Assembly: GCA_907163375.1 (NCBI GenBank)
Contig: CAJQUW010016176.1
Coordinates: forward strand, 124,001-188,000
DNA length: 64,000 nt
DNA from: Prostheceraeus crozeri
Taxonomy: Eukaryota; Platyhelminthes; Polycladida; Euryleptidae
Direction of reading: 5' to 3'
The notes below the pieces were generated by a model, which had not been told where the DNA came from, did not search any database, and saw nothing but the letters and a program-made list of their open reading frames with translations. The translations under genes were made by a program, and so were the position numbers. Shown one piece after another: positions 39,503-51,125 of this stretch. The stretch's first letter is position 1. Every line of letters starts with the position of its first letter.

Positions 39503-39734
39503 TATAATCCGAAAAATTTCGAGGGCGCAAATCGCCCGAGAAATTTTGAGGCCCCCCCCCGCCGTGTATGAAGTGTATGAAGTGTATGAAGTGTATGAAG
39601 TGTATGAAGGTCAAAGGTCAAGGACAGGTCTAAGGTCAAGGTCAAGTGTAGAGGTTTGTATATTATGGTCATTTTTGGTTGTAAAACTTTAACTTTGAAA
39701 ATTTGTAAACTTAGTCATTTTTGTAAAAAAACTT

Positions 39735-40075
39735 GGAATTTTTCAAGTTGCATACAGATGCATACAACTAGGATTTTTTCATCAAATGGGTACATACAAT
39801 ATATCATTCGAATGCTCTTTTCATGCTGATTCTAATGGTGTATTGTATGACACATGTATGACATATAACTAGAGAGCTACATGTCTTTAAAGAATGGGCT
39901 AAAAACTTAGTGAATTTAAAAATCTAACATTTGTCTGCTTGCATACAGTTGCATACAACTAGGATTTTCCCATCGAATAGGTACATACCTTATATCATTC
40001 TAAAGGTCTTTTCATTCTCATTCTTATGGTGTCGTGTATGACACATGTATGATATCATCCTGGACTGCTACAAGC
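39735..40075. repeat. Diverged direct repeat of about 195 bp
   Basis: Two copies share GCATACA-TGCATACAACTAGGATTTT, then GGTACATAC, TATATCATTC, CTTTTCAT, ATGGTGT and GACACATGTATGA. Non-coding. Period about 195 bp. Confidence 0.65.
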
Positions 40076-40311
40076 ATTTTAAAATTAACAACATAACTGT
40101 TTCTTTAAAAGTTATATGTTCCTATTTATTTCAAGTTGAAGTCTTCATACTTGATTTTTTGTTTCAATTCAGTTATTGAACATCATTAATTGTAGATAGT
40201 TATTCCCCTTTCCCATTCAGACCTTAATTGAAGACCGATTTATAAAATGATAAAACAAGTCTGTTCATATATACAAATAAATATTAAATAAAGAGATTAA
40301 GAAAAAACACA

Positions 40312-40773
40312 CTAAATGTCATCAAGGTAAGGAAAGGGTACAAGTTTTTTAAAGTCCACTTGCACATGGATCCTGGTCTTCTTGGGCGCACAGGGACAGC
40401 GACGTGGTGTGTCAAGGTCGATGACCGAAAATTCGAGAGCGGTTGTGAGGTTCCGCTCGTTTGGCTCCATCCTCATGAACACCCGTTTGGTGTGATACTT
40501 TTTCGGGGCGTTCTTGACTTTGACCGTGACCCGTCCATAAAGTGGCGTTCGCATGGACTTCTTATTCATGTGACGCGTCGTCTCGATTGATACGTCACTA
40601 TCTTCATCACTCGAGTAGTCGGGCGATGCAGGGGCTTGGGTGAACACCACCGGCTCGTTTGGTGTTGTCGATCGCTCCATCGGAGATTGGGGAGGTGTAC
40701 TGGTACGTTCCACTGGCGAAGTGGTACGATCAGCAGTACCGTTCTCAACTGCGGCTTTCTGTTTGCGATCCAT
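40312..40773 (-). CDS. Unknown 153-aa protein near the right TIR
   Basis: 153 aa, no family recognised. Residues 1-70 are low-complexity: Thr/Pro/Ser-rich with SP and TP motifs, then an acidic patch (YSSDEDSDVS). Residues 75-153 are basic and strand-rich (GRVTVKVKNAPKKY ... RIHVQVDFKKLVPFPYL) and look folded. It has its own TATA box (TATATAAG, 40862-40855 on -) and is divergent from the 96-aa gene. Present once per element. Confidence 0.55.
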   Translation of the reverse strand: MDRKQKAAVENGTADRTTSPVERTSTPPQSPMERSTTPNEPVVFTQAPASPDYSSDEDSDVSIETTRHMNKKSMRTPLYGRVTVKVKNAPKKYHTKRVFMRMEPNERNLTTALEFSVIDLDTPRRCPCAPKKTRIHVQVDFKKLVPFPYLDDI

Positions 40774-40997
40774 TATGACTTGTAGATTTAAAATAATTGT
40801 AACTTGTAAACGTGAGGATTAGAACCTTTGATAAGAATTGGTACAAACCTCGGACTTATATACTTTTTAAACAAAGGAAATCCTAACAGCCAATCAGAGA
40901 GGTACCGAACTTCCCTAAAGAATATATATAACTATATAAAGGATGACATTGTTCCAAACTGTTAAGTACTTATCCTCAACGTTCCATAACAAGAAGC
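40774..40997. promoter_or_regulatory. Divergent promoter of the two right-end genes
   Basis: On -, TATATAAG at 40862-40855; on +, TATATAAAGG at 40933-40942 followed by ATGACATTGTTCC, much like GGACATTGTACC after the TATA box at 7977. A CCAAT box (40890-40894) sits between the two. Confidence 0.6.
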
Positions 40998-41288
40998 ATG
41001 TCCTCAAAACCACTATTTTATTTTCAAAATGACAGCCAAGTCATTATGGGAGGTCAGTTGGACATGACCATGCATCTGTCTTGCGGCTGCAAAGTGGCCC
41101 TGTGGAAGACCTTGACTGTCTCTGCACTTCAAAGGCGGAATGGACTACCGGTGAAGTGTCCGGTACACGAGTGTGACCATGACTTTAGTAAAAATCCGAC
41201 ATTCCATGAGTGGTGTGATGACTTCTTGAAGATCATGGAGTCGCCTGAGGGACGTGATTTGCACCCGTCATTTATTTTTCACGCTTAA
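40998..41288 (+). CDS. Small putative zinc-binding protein (96 aa)
   Basis: 96 aa. A C-x-C ... C-x3-H-x-C-x-H cluster (SCGCKVAL, then KCPVHECDHDF) suggests a zinc-binding fold, perhaps RING- or treble-clef-like, but I cannot place it. Last gene before the right TIR, divergent from the 153-aa gene, with a TATA box 56 bp upstream. A regulatory or host-interaction role is only a guess. Confidence 0.55.
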   Translation: MSSKPLFYFQNDSQVIMGGQLDMTMHLSCGCKVALWKTLTVSALQRRNGLPVKCPVHECDHDFSKNPTFHEWCDDFLKIMESPEGRDLHPSFIFHA

Positions 41289-41424
41289 ATTAAACTTACA
41301 TTGTAAATCTCTTGTCTTTTCATTTTAAACATAGTTCTGGAATTGGTTTTCTTATTGGGGAGCAACTAAATCATAACTGCACAGTAAAGTTTCACATCTA
41401 AATAGTGCTACATTAAAAATAATT

Positions 41425-41816
41425 GTCACAATAGTCGCAATTGAGCAAACCCATTCAAAATCAAACAACGGACGTCTATCGGTACGTACCCAAGTGCTCA
41501 GAACCAAACCACACAAGTTCGATCACAGACGTTCCCAAACACAGTGTACTCAACTGAGTGTACCAAACACATGTACCTATCCAGTAAAACAGATCTCATA
41601 CAAGTTCCTATTGATAACACTGAATTATACATGTACCTATCCATGTGCCTATCGATAACTAAAGTATACATGTACCTATCCATGTACCTATCCATGTTCC
41701 TATTGATAACACTAAACTTTACATGTACCTATCCATGTACCTATTGATAACACTAAACTTTACATGTACCTATCCATGTACCTATCCGTGGCAAGTAGGG
41801 CACAGTTTTCACTACT
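41425..41816 (-). repeat. Right terminal inverted repeat of the Polinton (392 bp)
   Basis: Reverse complement of 6937-7328 with one mismatch seen. Ends ...CAGTTTTCACTACT. Confidence 0.95.
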
Positions 41817-41822
41817 AGCGTA
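41817..41822 (+). repeat. Target-site duplication AGCGTA, right
   Basis: Matches 6931-6936. Confidence 0.93.
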
Positions 41823-44800
41823 TAAGCTGATTTTTCTTCTGTTGCCTACTTATATATTATATTCCACTTTTATGTAAAGACGGAGTCCAGTATCTCCCTC
41901 TATCCTGATGTGAAGAGGGCTGATTGTGTTATGAACCTTCATTCTTTCATTCTTCAGTTAGATAGCCTAATCATTACTGATCATTCGTGATCCCGTAGAA
42001 GAATTCGTTAAAGTTTAGAAATTCGCATTGCCAGTGTGACTTCACATAACATTATAGCAGCACATTACTAGTTTGCCTGGATGTAGTAATGCAGAGATGT
42101 AGTTTGTGTAGTAATGTAGAGATGCCCTAAGAACTGAGCAGTTTATGTACTAAATTCCTTGACAGTTATATACACTGTCTTCATGATGTAAGTACTTTGG
42201 GGTTCGTGTTAAAGGCCCAACGAAAGGGAAAAATATTGAGCCCAAGATATGGCCTCAACATACGACCAGTCCGATAAGCTATGACATGTTACGAATAGCG
42301 CATGTTAAGAAGGCACTAAACAGGTTCATTCAGAGTTTTATCAACTTTTAGCTGGCCGCCAGTGGCTTCGGTTTGATTCAAGGCCAAATCATTGATACTT
42401 TCAGATTTCAAAATCAGAATTTTACAAATTATGGTGTTAAAAGATTTTCATAAACGGAAGCTGTCGTCTAATAGTAGCGAGAAATCATTCTCTTATTAAA
42501 ACGAACAAAGAAAGAATAATGTTATTGAGCTATGTCCAATAAACTATATATATACTTAGATGATCTCTAAGCGCCACTTCCACAGACTGCTGAAGAAGAG
42601 TTGGAATGCAGAAATAAATAGGCTGTGTTTGTTCCCAAGACTTTCTGGGTTAGGTTATAGTGTTCAGTAGTATTGACTGCACCCAGTTTTAGACCGAAAT
42701 ATGTGAAGATCTTTAAAGAATTCTGCAATTACTGATTATTCTCGTTTTCCTCATACAGGCCATTAGATGCTAAATTGTAAGCTGAAACTTTGCTGGTATC
42801 TTACGGATTCACAGTACTATGGACTGCATGTGACGGAACACAAAATTACACAGATAAAAGGGATGATGAAAAATCATATATAATAGAGATTATATTTAAT
42901 TTTCACTTTTGCTCGAAGAAAATGGTAAATGGGTTAACAATTATTTATCTGCAAATTTAGGCCGTTTTGGACACCACCTACCGATACCACATAATTTTTT
43001 AGGTGCTAAAAGTCCTGATTTTTTTGTATAACCTTTATTGATATCCATAATTAGCATATATATCAAAATTTCTATGATAACATACCCGCAAAAAACGCCA
43101 AAACAAGTCAAAAAATGAAGTATTTATTCTCTAAATGGCCTCTCAGCGCCATTTTAGTGTATATTACCAGGTCTCTAAGAGCCAATCGCATATAATTAAA
43201 GGGTATATGAGCGCCAAGTAGCATAACTACTTATCATATTATTCCCAATTTGAGAGCTGATGGCCTCGTTACTGTCACTTCAACGTACGCTTCTATATAG
43301 TACCAGCTGAGATGGAAAAGTACGTGAATAGGGAGAAGTTTACATCAGAACTTATGAATTTTTACTGTTGCTTGGTTAGCGCATAGAGTGGGAAAATAAT
43401 TTTACATTTTCGTATAGATTTTCTTCGAAGACTAATAGCATATCAATGAAAAACACAATGTACTATGCAACTGCATGTTTGCATGAATTTGAAATAGATC
43501 AACATTCACGTACTGGATAAAATTGAAAGTCACAACAAAGTTTAAATATCCACTCCATTCCGACAGATTTTGCCTGCATGAGAAAGGGGCTAATGAGAAA
43601 ATATGTGAAAAGATACGAATTTGTCAAGATTTGCATCAACCGTCAGGAGGAACCAGATATGGGAAGTAAACTTTCATATCTTGAAACAGGACTTTACGCA
43701 GCTAGGTAGTTTGTTTTAATACTATATTAATTTCAAATCAAAATTTATGAAATATTTAAACTACAGCTGACTGAAGTTCATTTTATAAAGAAATCAGAAG
43801 AAATCCTTGTATCCTATCATTTGTGCTCTCCAACTTTCACTGAAGAATTTTATCAATCGAGATATTTACTGACAGGTATACCTGTTAATAATCACGTTGA
43901 TCAAGTGGATGTTCTCTGTCGATACATGCAATGAACTAGATGTACGGTAGTGTACAATGCAACAGTTGATTTCAAGAATAATTCTATAAGTGTATGAGAT
44001 GAGTAACTCCTACTTCGTTAACTACGTTATCATTCAAACAGCTGTCATTGACTCATTGACTTTGCAATGCTAAAAAACGCCGGTGAAGTCATTGCTGTGT
44101 TCAGTGATTGTCAATATCATAATAGCGCAATGTGTTGATACCGTCTTGACTGACCACTATGCGTACGGTTTTTAATTGAGAAATAACTTGTCTACATTTA
44201 TTTGACTATTATTCTGACATATACATATGTGCATATGTTCTATAAGAAAAACATCTAAACAAAATCACGGATTTAGCAAATTTAATGAAAGAGCAGTCAT
44301 ATCGAAATGTCTTTTGATTTGATTTCCTTGTCGATTGGAATACCGCATCTTGTCGACTCGTTATCATAAATGTAGCACACAAAGCTCTCTTCGTTAAACT
44401 CCTACCCAGGCCACCAGAAGAATGCATAATTAATTTTTCTGGGAAGGTCAAATATTCTGCACGAGATCTTTGTACATGATTAGATTACATTTCTTGGTGC
44501 TGCGCCAGAGCTCGCAATTGGTCTTATCATCTTATCATGATGCATTTGACATTACATGGCACGATCTTAGGAGCTTTATTTGTCGTATGGAATACAACAT
44601 GTTGACGATCGCGAAATTCCGGTATTGCAAGCATGAGAATTCCATATTAGATCGCAATCAATTTGTTGTTCCTAATAATTCAGTTGAGGATACAACTTGA
44701 GTAAAAAGAGTTAAAGTGGAGGATTATAACAGATTTATGATGTTATAATTCTTCAAACTGGCTTTCCTTAATTTTGTCTCCTCATCTCGTCTTTATCTAA

Positions 44801-45540
44801 TCATATGACCCTGAGTGAATTTTCTATGGCGACAATTTTACATAAAGGCTCGGGTTAAAATTTAACTTCAAACCTTCTCAGTGTGTTATTGATGTGGACA
44901 GATTATTTCCACACTTGATTACATGAATGCAGCTACTTAGCTATAAGAGGGGTCTTTCCACACAAATATACGTACAAATAATTATTCTGTCGCTGAATTG
45001 TAATTCGTACACAACAGTACGTGGGTTCAACATTGTGGCTACAGCCCATAGAGTAGGGATATATAGGCAGAGTGTCGACTCAAAAGAGTATCTGTATACA
45101 GTGAAAATTTTGTATGAAAAGATTCAATTTCTTGAGGAGATTACGTTCTCGTGGAATTTTCAAGTTTTTAATTCAATTTTCACCGGCATGATTTTATGAT
45201 TCAATAAATTCATGTTTCATTTCTTGAATCTGAATAGTGATGTGGACCCATTTGCACCTTTAAAAGTTAATTGAAATCATTGTCATTGAGTGTGTGATTT
45301 TGCTCTACCAGTGGCAGGTTGCTTATTATATGATCACGCTTAAGAAAATACTCTTGAGGTTGATCATGAAAGCAATAGCATGTCATCGAGTTGCTAATTT
45401 AGCAAAAAATTTCTGCATTACTATCATGATCAATCAATTATGTTGTAATTTCTTTAAAACTTTGCATATCTCACATATACCAACTGTATTCCCCTCGAGT
45501 TCATGTAATAAAAGCGAAAGTGTATACACATGGCCCAAGT
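41823..45540. other. Host flank without a recognisable gene
   Basis: AT-rich; open frames are short and unsupported. Between 42563 and 43222 there are four complement-orientation copies of a short motif, e.g. ATCTCTAAGCGCCA, CCTCTCAGCGCCA, GGTCTCTAAGAGCC and ATGAGCGCCA; see the matching array at 50066-50268. Confidence 0.45.
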
Positions 45541-45800
45541 AGCACAGCCCAGTCGGCTCCAACATGGGAAGATACCGTTTTGCCCAATGGCTCCGTGGGC
45601 TACCCGAATGGTAGCAGGTGCCGGCCAACATCAGGAAATGGCCGTTTTAGAATAGTTAATCCCACGTAAGCCCATATGCACCGGCGTGTAAACGACGTTG
45701 GCCCAGCAAAAGTTGCCCAATGTTGCCACAAAATACCCATCGTCAGCGCGCATGCATTTAACGTGCACGCAGCGGCTCCACACCGAGCCGACGCCGAAAT
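45541..45800. other. GC-rich block before the recombinase gene
   Basis: A roughly 260-bp block with clearly higher GC and many CpG than its surroundings. The ends share an imperfect inverted piece (CATGGCCCAAGTAGCAC and GTGCTACCCATG), so it may be a non-autonomous insertion. It ends where the first open exon of the recombinase begins, and an in-frame stop lies at 45800. Confidence 0.35.
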
Positions 45801-45802
45801 GA

Positions 45803-48800
45803 GGTGCTACCCATGAAGTGCCGACACGGGTGCGTCAATCTTGCTATAATCTTGTCAATCTAGTAAGATCTGAGTGGCTGAAAATAGCAGAATCCGCCAT
45901 CGAGTTCTTCTACACCAGCGAGGAGGGACGTGGTCACGCCAACGCCGGTAAAATGACGGATCAAATGGTCCGCTTTATTAGGCGACTGTATTACCGAGTA
46001 AGTATAGTATTACTGTATTTACTCTACAAAGAGCTGCATTGGATAACTTAGATCTTACCTTAATATTCTGATTGGTCACAAATATGACTGTCTCTAAAAC
46101 TAATTTACATGGATATAACAAACATCGTTAGCGCCTTGGAACGACGTTAAATTAGTTGGTTTATATTGATTGCTATAGAATTGTATAGCAATTGAATTCT
46201 ATATTGCATCAGAAATTTTATGAAATGTAAAATTAATAAAGAAATCAATCTATTACTTTCAATTATCTTGTGTATCTTATATTCCCATAGACAAGGGCGA
46301 CGACTCGGGATGATGTCACATTTACTTCTTTGTTGGATGCCGATCTTTTCATCCAATTTCATCTGATGGATCCAGCATACGATTTTTCCACTCGAAGAAC
46401 TGACGCTTCCAATTTCATTACGGCATGTAAGTTAAGTATCCAAATTTAATACATAACTAAGTTTTCGTTGTCATGTCTCACGGATCGTTGTTATTCAAGA
46501 GTACAACTATCTATGTCATTTTTCGTGTATATCATAATTTTCCTTAGGACGGGGCATTGAAACTGTCAGAATATGGGAGTTAATATCAGATATATGAACT
46601 ACACATGCTACGGAACATTAAATTAGCGTGTTTCCTTTTTTGACAGGTAATGCATTCTCATGGATTAAATCAAACGCCTTGGAATCTGCATACGCTCAGA
46701 AACTGAAGGAAGTGTCCCTGGAGTTTCTCCAAGTTGCGTTTGAAAATGTCAGCCATCGTAGGGCCTTCCTCTCGAGAAAGGCTAATGCGTCCAAGGTGAT
46801 CATATTATATTGGAATTATAGCAGTACTTACCAAGTTTTTCTGAAAAGCGTGAGATTAGCTTGCATGCATAAGTTGCTAACTCATGAATGATGAATGTTT
46901 TTTACAGACTAATATAGATTTGCTTGTATGAACGAGATGTTAGCGATCGTTGAATATCGCCTTAATGTACAATGTACATGTAGCTGTATATGTAAGGACT
47001 ATTTGGCACTCAATGCACTAACACTGCAAAATATGTTGATATTTCCACTTGATTATTCTGCGTACTTGCCTATAGCTGAAGTTGCTTAGACAAAGATTTG
47101 GCTAATGTATTTATTGCATTTTGTGCTTACTTAAGAGGCTGATGCTTATTCACGTGCGGTACTTTTTTTCACTATTGAAGAATCGTACTCTCAAAGCTTA
47201 CCATGCACCACTGCATTTTGTATTTTAGGTGGAAAAGTTGATCGAACGCAGTATTCTGATGCCTTCGCGACTGGAAATCGCAAATGTCGTTCTCAAGACG
47301 AAGGAGCTCGTCAAGGAAGGAGACTTTATAAAGTAATATTTTTTCATCGAATATCATGCTATGTATCCTACATCGATTACTTAGGGTTCAATAATGAATG
47401 GTTGTTTTCAGCATCATATAGAATGTATGCGGGTTCTGAAGTACTGTCTTTAAACAGTTCTGAGAAGGGTTATACAAAATTATGCCTTTACCTCAATGAT
47501 CCTTTTTCCTCAGAGAAGACTGAAAAATATTGATAACAGATAAATTGATTTACATGAAAACCGAATTCTGACATTTTGACATGTCTCCTTTGCCTGTTGC
47601 TCACATAATACTCTCAAGTTTGTGAGACTTCCTCCTTACAAATAGGATTTATCTTTTTTAGGAGCAGAGATGCAATGCTGTTGACATTGGTGGCATTGAA
47701 CCCATTGCGAGTGGAACCGTTTGAAGACCTGACTTTCGGCAATGTTATTACTCCTTTCCATACCACGGCCAGCAAGGATGTCATCATAAAGATAAGCGGT
47801 GCGTCAGATGTTCTAACATTTTTTTGAAAATTCTTGCTGAATTTCATTTGTCTACGACACATTATGCACAACATATTTTTCACTGCTACATAGTTTGGAC
47901 ATAGCTATTCAATCCCTCCAATTCAATATTTCAATACTATTCTGTTTTCAATTGCGATATCAAATAAAACTGCTAAAAAGTAAGATCATAGCTGCCGCCA
48001 CAAATCAACAATTGATTCGATACTTTCCTTATATACTTACTTTGTATGAAAGCTTTAATAAGAGATTCGTCATTTCATATGCGCCAGTTTAAATTGGTGT
48101 TAATGTCAACTCAGGATATAGGAATACCAATGAAATTTGAATGCATTGATAAAACAAGTCAAAACATTATTCACCACTTTGGAGATCTTTATAGGCGTTC
48201 ACAAGACGAAGTCGCGATACGGCAGTGCCCTAATGACTCTGCATCCTGACCTTTACGAGGTCCTTATGGAATTTGTGGATGTCATTAAAGTTCACTTACT
48301 ACATTCTGAAGTGAACTTTAAGAGCACAATGAACCTTTTCTGCCAAAGGAATGGGAGCCACTAAAACAACTTAGTGGCTATATTGGTGACGCATCGGAGA
48401 AGGTAAGAAAAGCAAGTAATAGCATAATTTCAGTAATTAAGTGTGCACCAAATGTTACAGCACATCGGTAGACGTTTGACGTCTAACGATTTCCGGAAAG
48501 CCTGCACTTCCCATGCAGCCGAGGCAGGAATCAAACCTGGCCAGTTGTCGCGGGCTTCAATGCATTCGAAGGAGACGGCTTTCAAGGAATACCTCTCCTT
48601 CGTAAATCCTGCATTGAGCAGTAAGAAATATGTTACCAATTGCATGTTTTGTTAATTGCTTACACTTCAACGCTGATTATGAAGGGTTGCCTTGATTGTC
48701 TCTGCTTTATTTTCCTGCAAATGTTTGAGAATTCGTTGGTTGGCCTCGGACATCAAATGCGCATGACCTCTGTTTAGGATAGTGGTATAGTCTTGTTGAT

Positions 48801-49538
48801 TACTTTATGCCATCATTATTTAATCTTTTTTTATTATTTTTCATATAACTATATAAAAGATGACTATATATAGTTATAACTATATAACTATATGAAAGAT
48901 GCTTATGAACAGCTTGATGGACATCGTGAGAGTATAACTTAAATGAGATGAGTTTTAATCAGTAAACTATGTATAAACGCTAGTAATTTTTTCCTTGCTT
49001 TGTTAATTTTAGTATCCTCTTAGGTCATCATCAGAAGGAGATGATGATGGCCTAAGGGGAGGCTGAAATTAATAATTCAGGAAAAACTTTTACCATCTTG
49101 TATGCTTGATTTCCTAATTAAAACTCATGAGAAAAATGCCAAACCAAGGCCTAGTTAATACTTATATGCTTTGAGCTTGATTTTGTCACGAATGAGATAC
49201 TTTTTGGATTTCTTGTCAACTCTCATTGCCCTCATGTTGTTATTCGTCTTATGTAACTTGAATTTATCTTCTTTTCAGCATACTTCAAGTATATATCGTC
49301 GTGTCCTATTGTACCAAATGAAGCAGCTCCGGTTGACTCGTCAGAACCAACAACGTCTACTGCGACAGAGCCAACAATATCTACTCCTACACAGGCAACA
49401 GCGTCAAAACGTCCACTGAAACGAATGAGGAGCGATGAAGACGAAGATTGCGTACCCTCCACCCCATCACCCCCTGCCAAAAGATCAAGGCAAGCTAAGG
49501 TGGCTGCTATTTGTGACATTAATTCCTTTTTAGAATGA
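45803..49538 (+). CDS. Crypton-like tyrosine recombinase, eight exons, one frameshift
   Basis: Exons: 45803-45997 (5' end unresolved, no upstream in-frame ATG), 46291-46426, 46647-46795, 47229-47332, 47662-47798, 48195-48402, 48461-48620, 49279-49538. All junctions are GT-AG and phases agree. Motifs fit metazoan Crypton-type tyrosine recombinases: candidate first Arg in NPLRVEPFEDLTFG (exon 5), HKTKSRYGSALMTL (exon 6), TSNDFRKACTSHAAEAG with the second Arg, and MHSKETAFKEYLSF with His and nucleophile Tyr (exon 7). The last exon ends in a Pro/Thr/Ser tail with basic NLS-like segments. Exon 6 needs one extra base in a TTTT run near 48330 to stay open: sequencing error or mutation. It may be a transposon gene or a domesticated one. 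Confidence 0.72.
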
Positions 49539-50065
49539 CTTAATGACTTTCTTTCTTATTTCAAATCATTTGTGGATAATAAAAATAGTTGTGAAAACAG
49601 CTTCTTTATTTTCTTTCTTTCAAATGGGATTATATACAAGAAGATTTAATCATATGCAGTTTGATTTTGTTTGTTGAGTTATAATTTCTTATATTAAAAT
49701 TCACACAATTTCTTCGTAGTATTCAGCATAAATTGTTTTGAGTTTTGATATGATATGAATTTAAACTGTGCATCCCTGATATTCTTTAATAAGATTTCAT
49801 GAGGAGAGTTTCTTTTATTCATCAACTGAAGTGCCAATGTTTAATTGAACATGATCAATTTTGTCACAGAACACACGTCTCTCGAAGGTGCCGCACTTTA
49901 TTCAAAGTTTGATTTTTTACATATAGTCTGGATGAATGATGCTGATTTTATCTTTCATTGTTTATGTAACCTGCAGTAAAACTAAATTTGATGTAAGTTT
50001 TGAAATGATTAAGACTAATTAACTGATAACTGATTAACTGATAAGACTAAATTATCAATTATGAG
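49539..50065. other. AT-rich spacer
   Basis: No gene seen. AATAAA-like signals (for example AATAAAAA near 49578) could end the recombinase transcript. Confidence 0.4.
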
Positions 50066-50268
50066 TAATGGCGCTCATAGCCTTTCCAGCATATATGCGT
50101 TTGAGGCGCTTAGAGACTATATTGGCGCTCAGACACCACTTTTGGCGCTCGGAGACCATTTAATGGCGCTAAGATACCTTTTAAATATATCATCTACCAT
50201 TGAAATGACGCTCAGAGCCCTATAATGGCGCTCAGAGACCATTTAGCTTGGCGCTTAGATACCTTTTA
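50066..50268 (+). repeat. Array of GGCGCTCAGAGACC-like motifs
   Basis: Seven or eight copies of a motif close to TGGCGCTCAGAGACCATTT, separated by 15-30 bp. Copies in the opposite orientation occur at 42563-43222, on the other side of the recombinase gene. Confidence 0.75.
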
Positions 50269-50602
50269 AATATATATTAAATATATTAGACAGTAACTAC
50301 AGGTAATCAAATGCTAGTCAATGAAATGTTAGCCTTGAATGCAAGAGTTGGCACTATGGATGATTTTTCAATTCTCAAGCCCATCGTCTATCTTGGCAGG
50401 TTTAAAAATTATTAATTTTCTCGGCACCAAACTGACTTTGGTAATGCGTTATCTAAATACGGATTAACTGAATACACTGTTATACACAAAGTCTCAATTG
50501 AACACAAAAAAGAGCACTAAACTTGAGTACTAACTACGACTAAAAAATGAATCGAAGTATTTGAGTGCGAAAGTATCAGTACTCATTTTAGAACTGTTTG
50601 GG

Positions 50603-50848
50603 GGCACTACTGCAGTTTAGTGCACCCTCTATGAAAGAGACGGAAACGCGCCTACTGTAGTTTAGTAGGTGTAATGTGCGAAGACGAAGACGAAGACACA
50701 CGAAGACACAAAGACACTCATTTATAACTGTAGGGAAGAACGAACGGCATTCATTCTGTTGATTAAATCATGTTGTTCTCACATGCATTATAGGGTGCAC
50801 TAAACTGCAGTAGGGGTAAAAGAGGGTGCACTAAACTGCAGTAGTGCC
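50603..50848 (+). mobile_element. MITE, 246 bp, 9-bp target duplication
   Basis: Perfect inverted ends of about 27 bp (GGCACTACTGCAGTTTAGTG ... complement) and flanking duplication CTGTTTGGG at 50594-50602 and 50849-50857. No coding capacity. A 9-bp duplication fits Mutator-like elements, but the superfamily is not certain. It sits at the start of the minisatellite at 50860-51125. Confidence 0.9.
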
Positions 50849-50859
50849 CTGTTTGGGCT

Positions 50860-51125
50860 CCAAATCACAGTAGTTAATTCAGACTTCTTTACTACTCATT
50901 TACTACTCATTTACTACTCATTTTTGAGATGTTTGGGTTCGAAATCACAGTTGTTAGTTCGGACTTCTTAGGTACTCATTTACTACTCATTTTAGAACTG
51001 TTCGGGCTCGAAATCACAGTAGTTAATTCGGACTTCTTTAGTACTCATTTACTACTCATTTTAGAGATATTTGGGTTCGAAATCATAGTACTCAACTCGC
51101 AGTCATTTTGGTACTCATTTAGCAA
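50860..51125 (+). repeat. Minisatellite, about 65-70 bp unit, four units
   Basis: Units begin TTTGGGYTCGAAATCACAGT and contain GACTTCTTTAGTACTC followed by repeated ATTTACTACTC. A diverged half unit lies before the MITE at about 50570-50602. Open frames through it are repeat translations. Confidence 0.8.

Larger units (their letters stand above)
6937..41816 (+). mobile_element. Polinton/Maverick element with internal tandem duplication
   Basis: The element is bounded by 392-bp inverted repeats beginning AG and ending CT and by a 6-bp target duplication. It encodes polymerase B, integrase, packaging ATPase, adenain-like protease and capsid proteins, the gene set that defines Polintons. Polintons are usually 15-20 kb; this one is 34,880 bp because a block of about 13.93 kb occurs twice in direct orientation. 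There is no TIR at the internal junction, so it is not two adjacent insertions. Without the second unit the element would be about 21 kb. Both units have lesions, so autonomous activity from this copy is doubtful, although the two units together still contain at least one open copy of most core genes. Confidence 0.95.
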
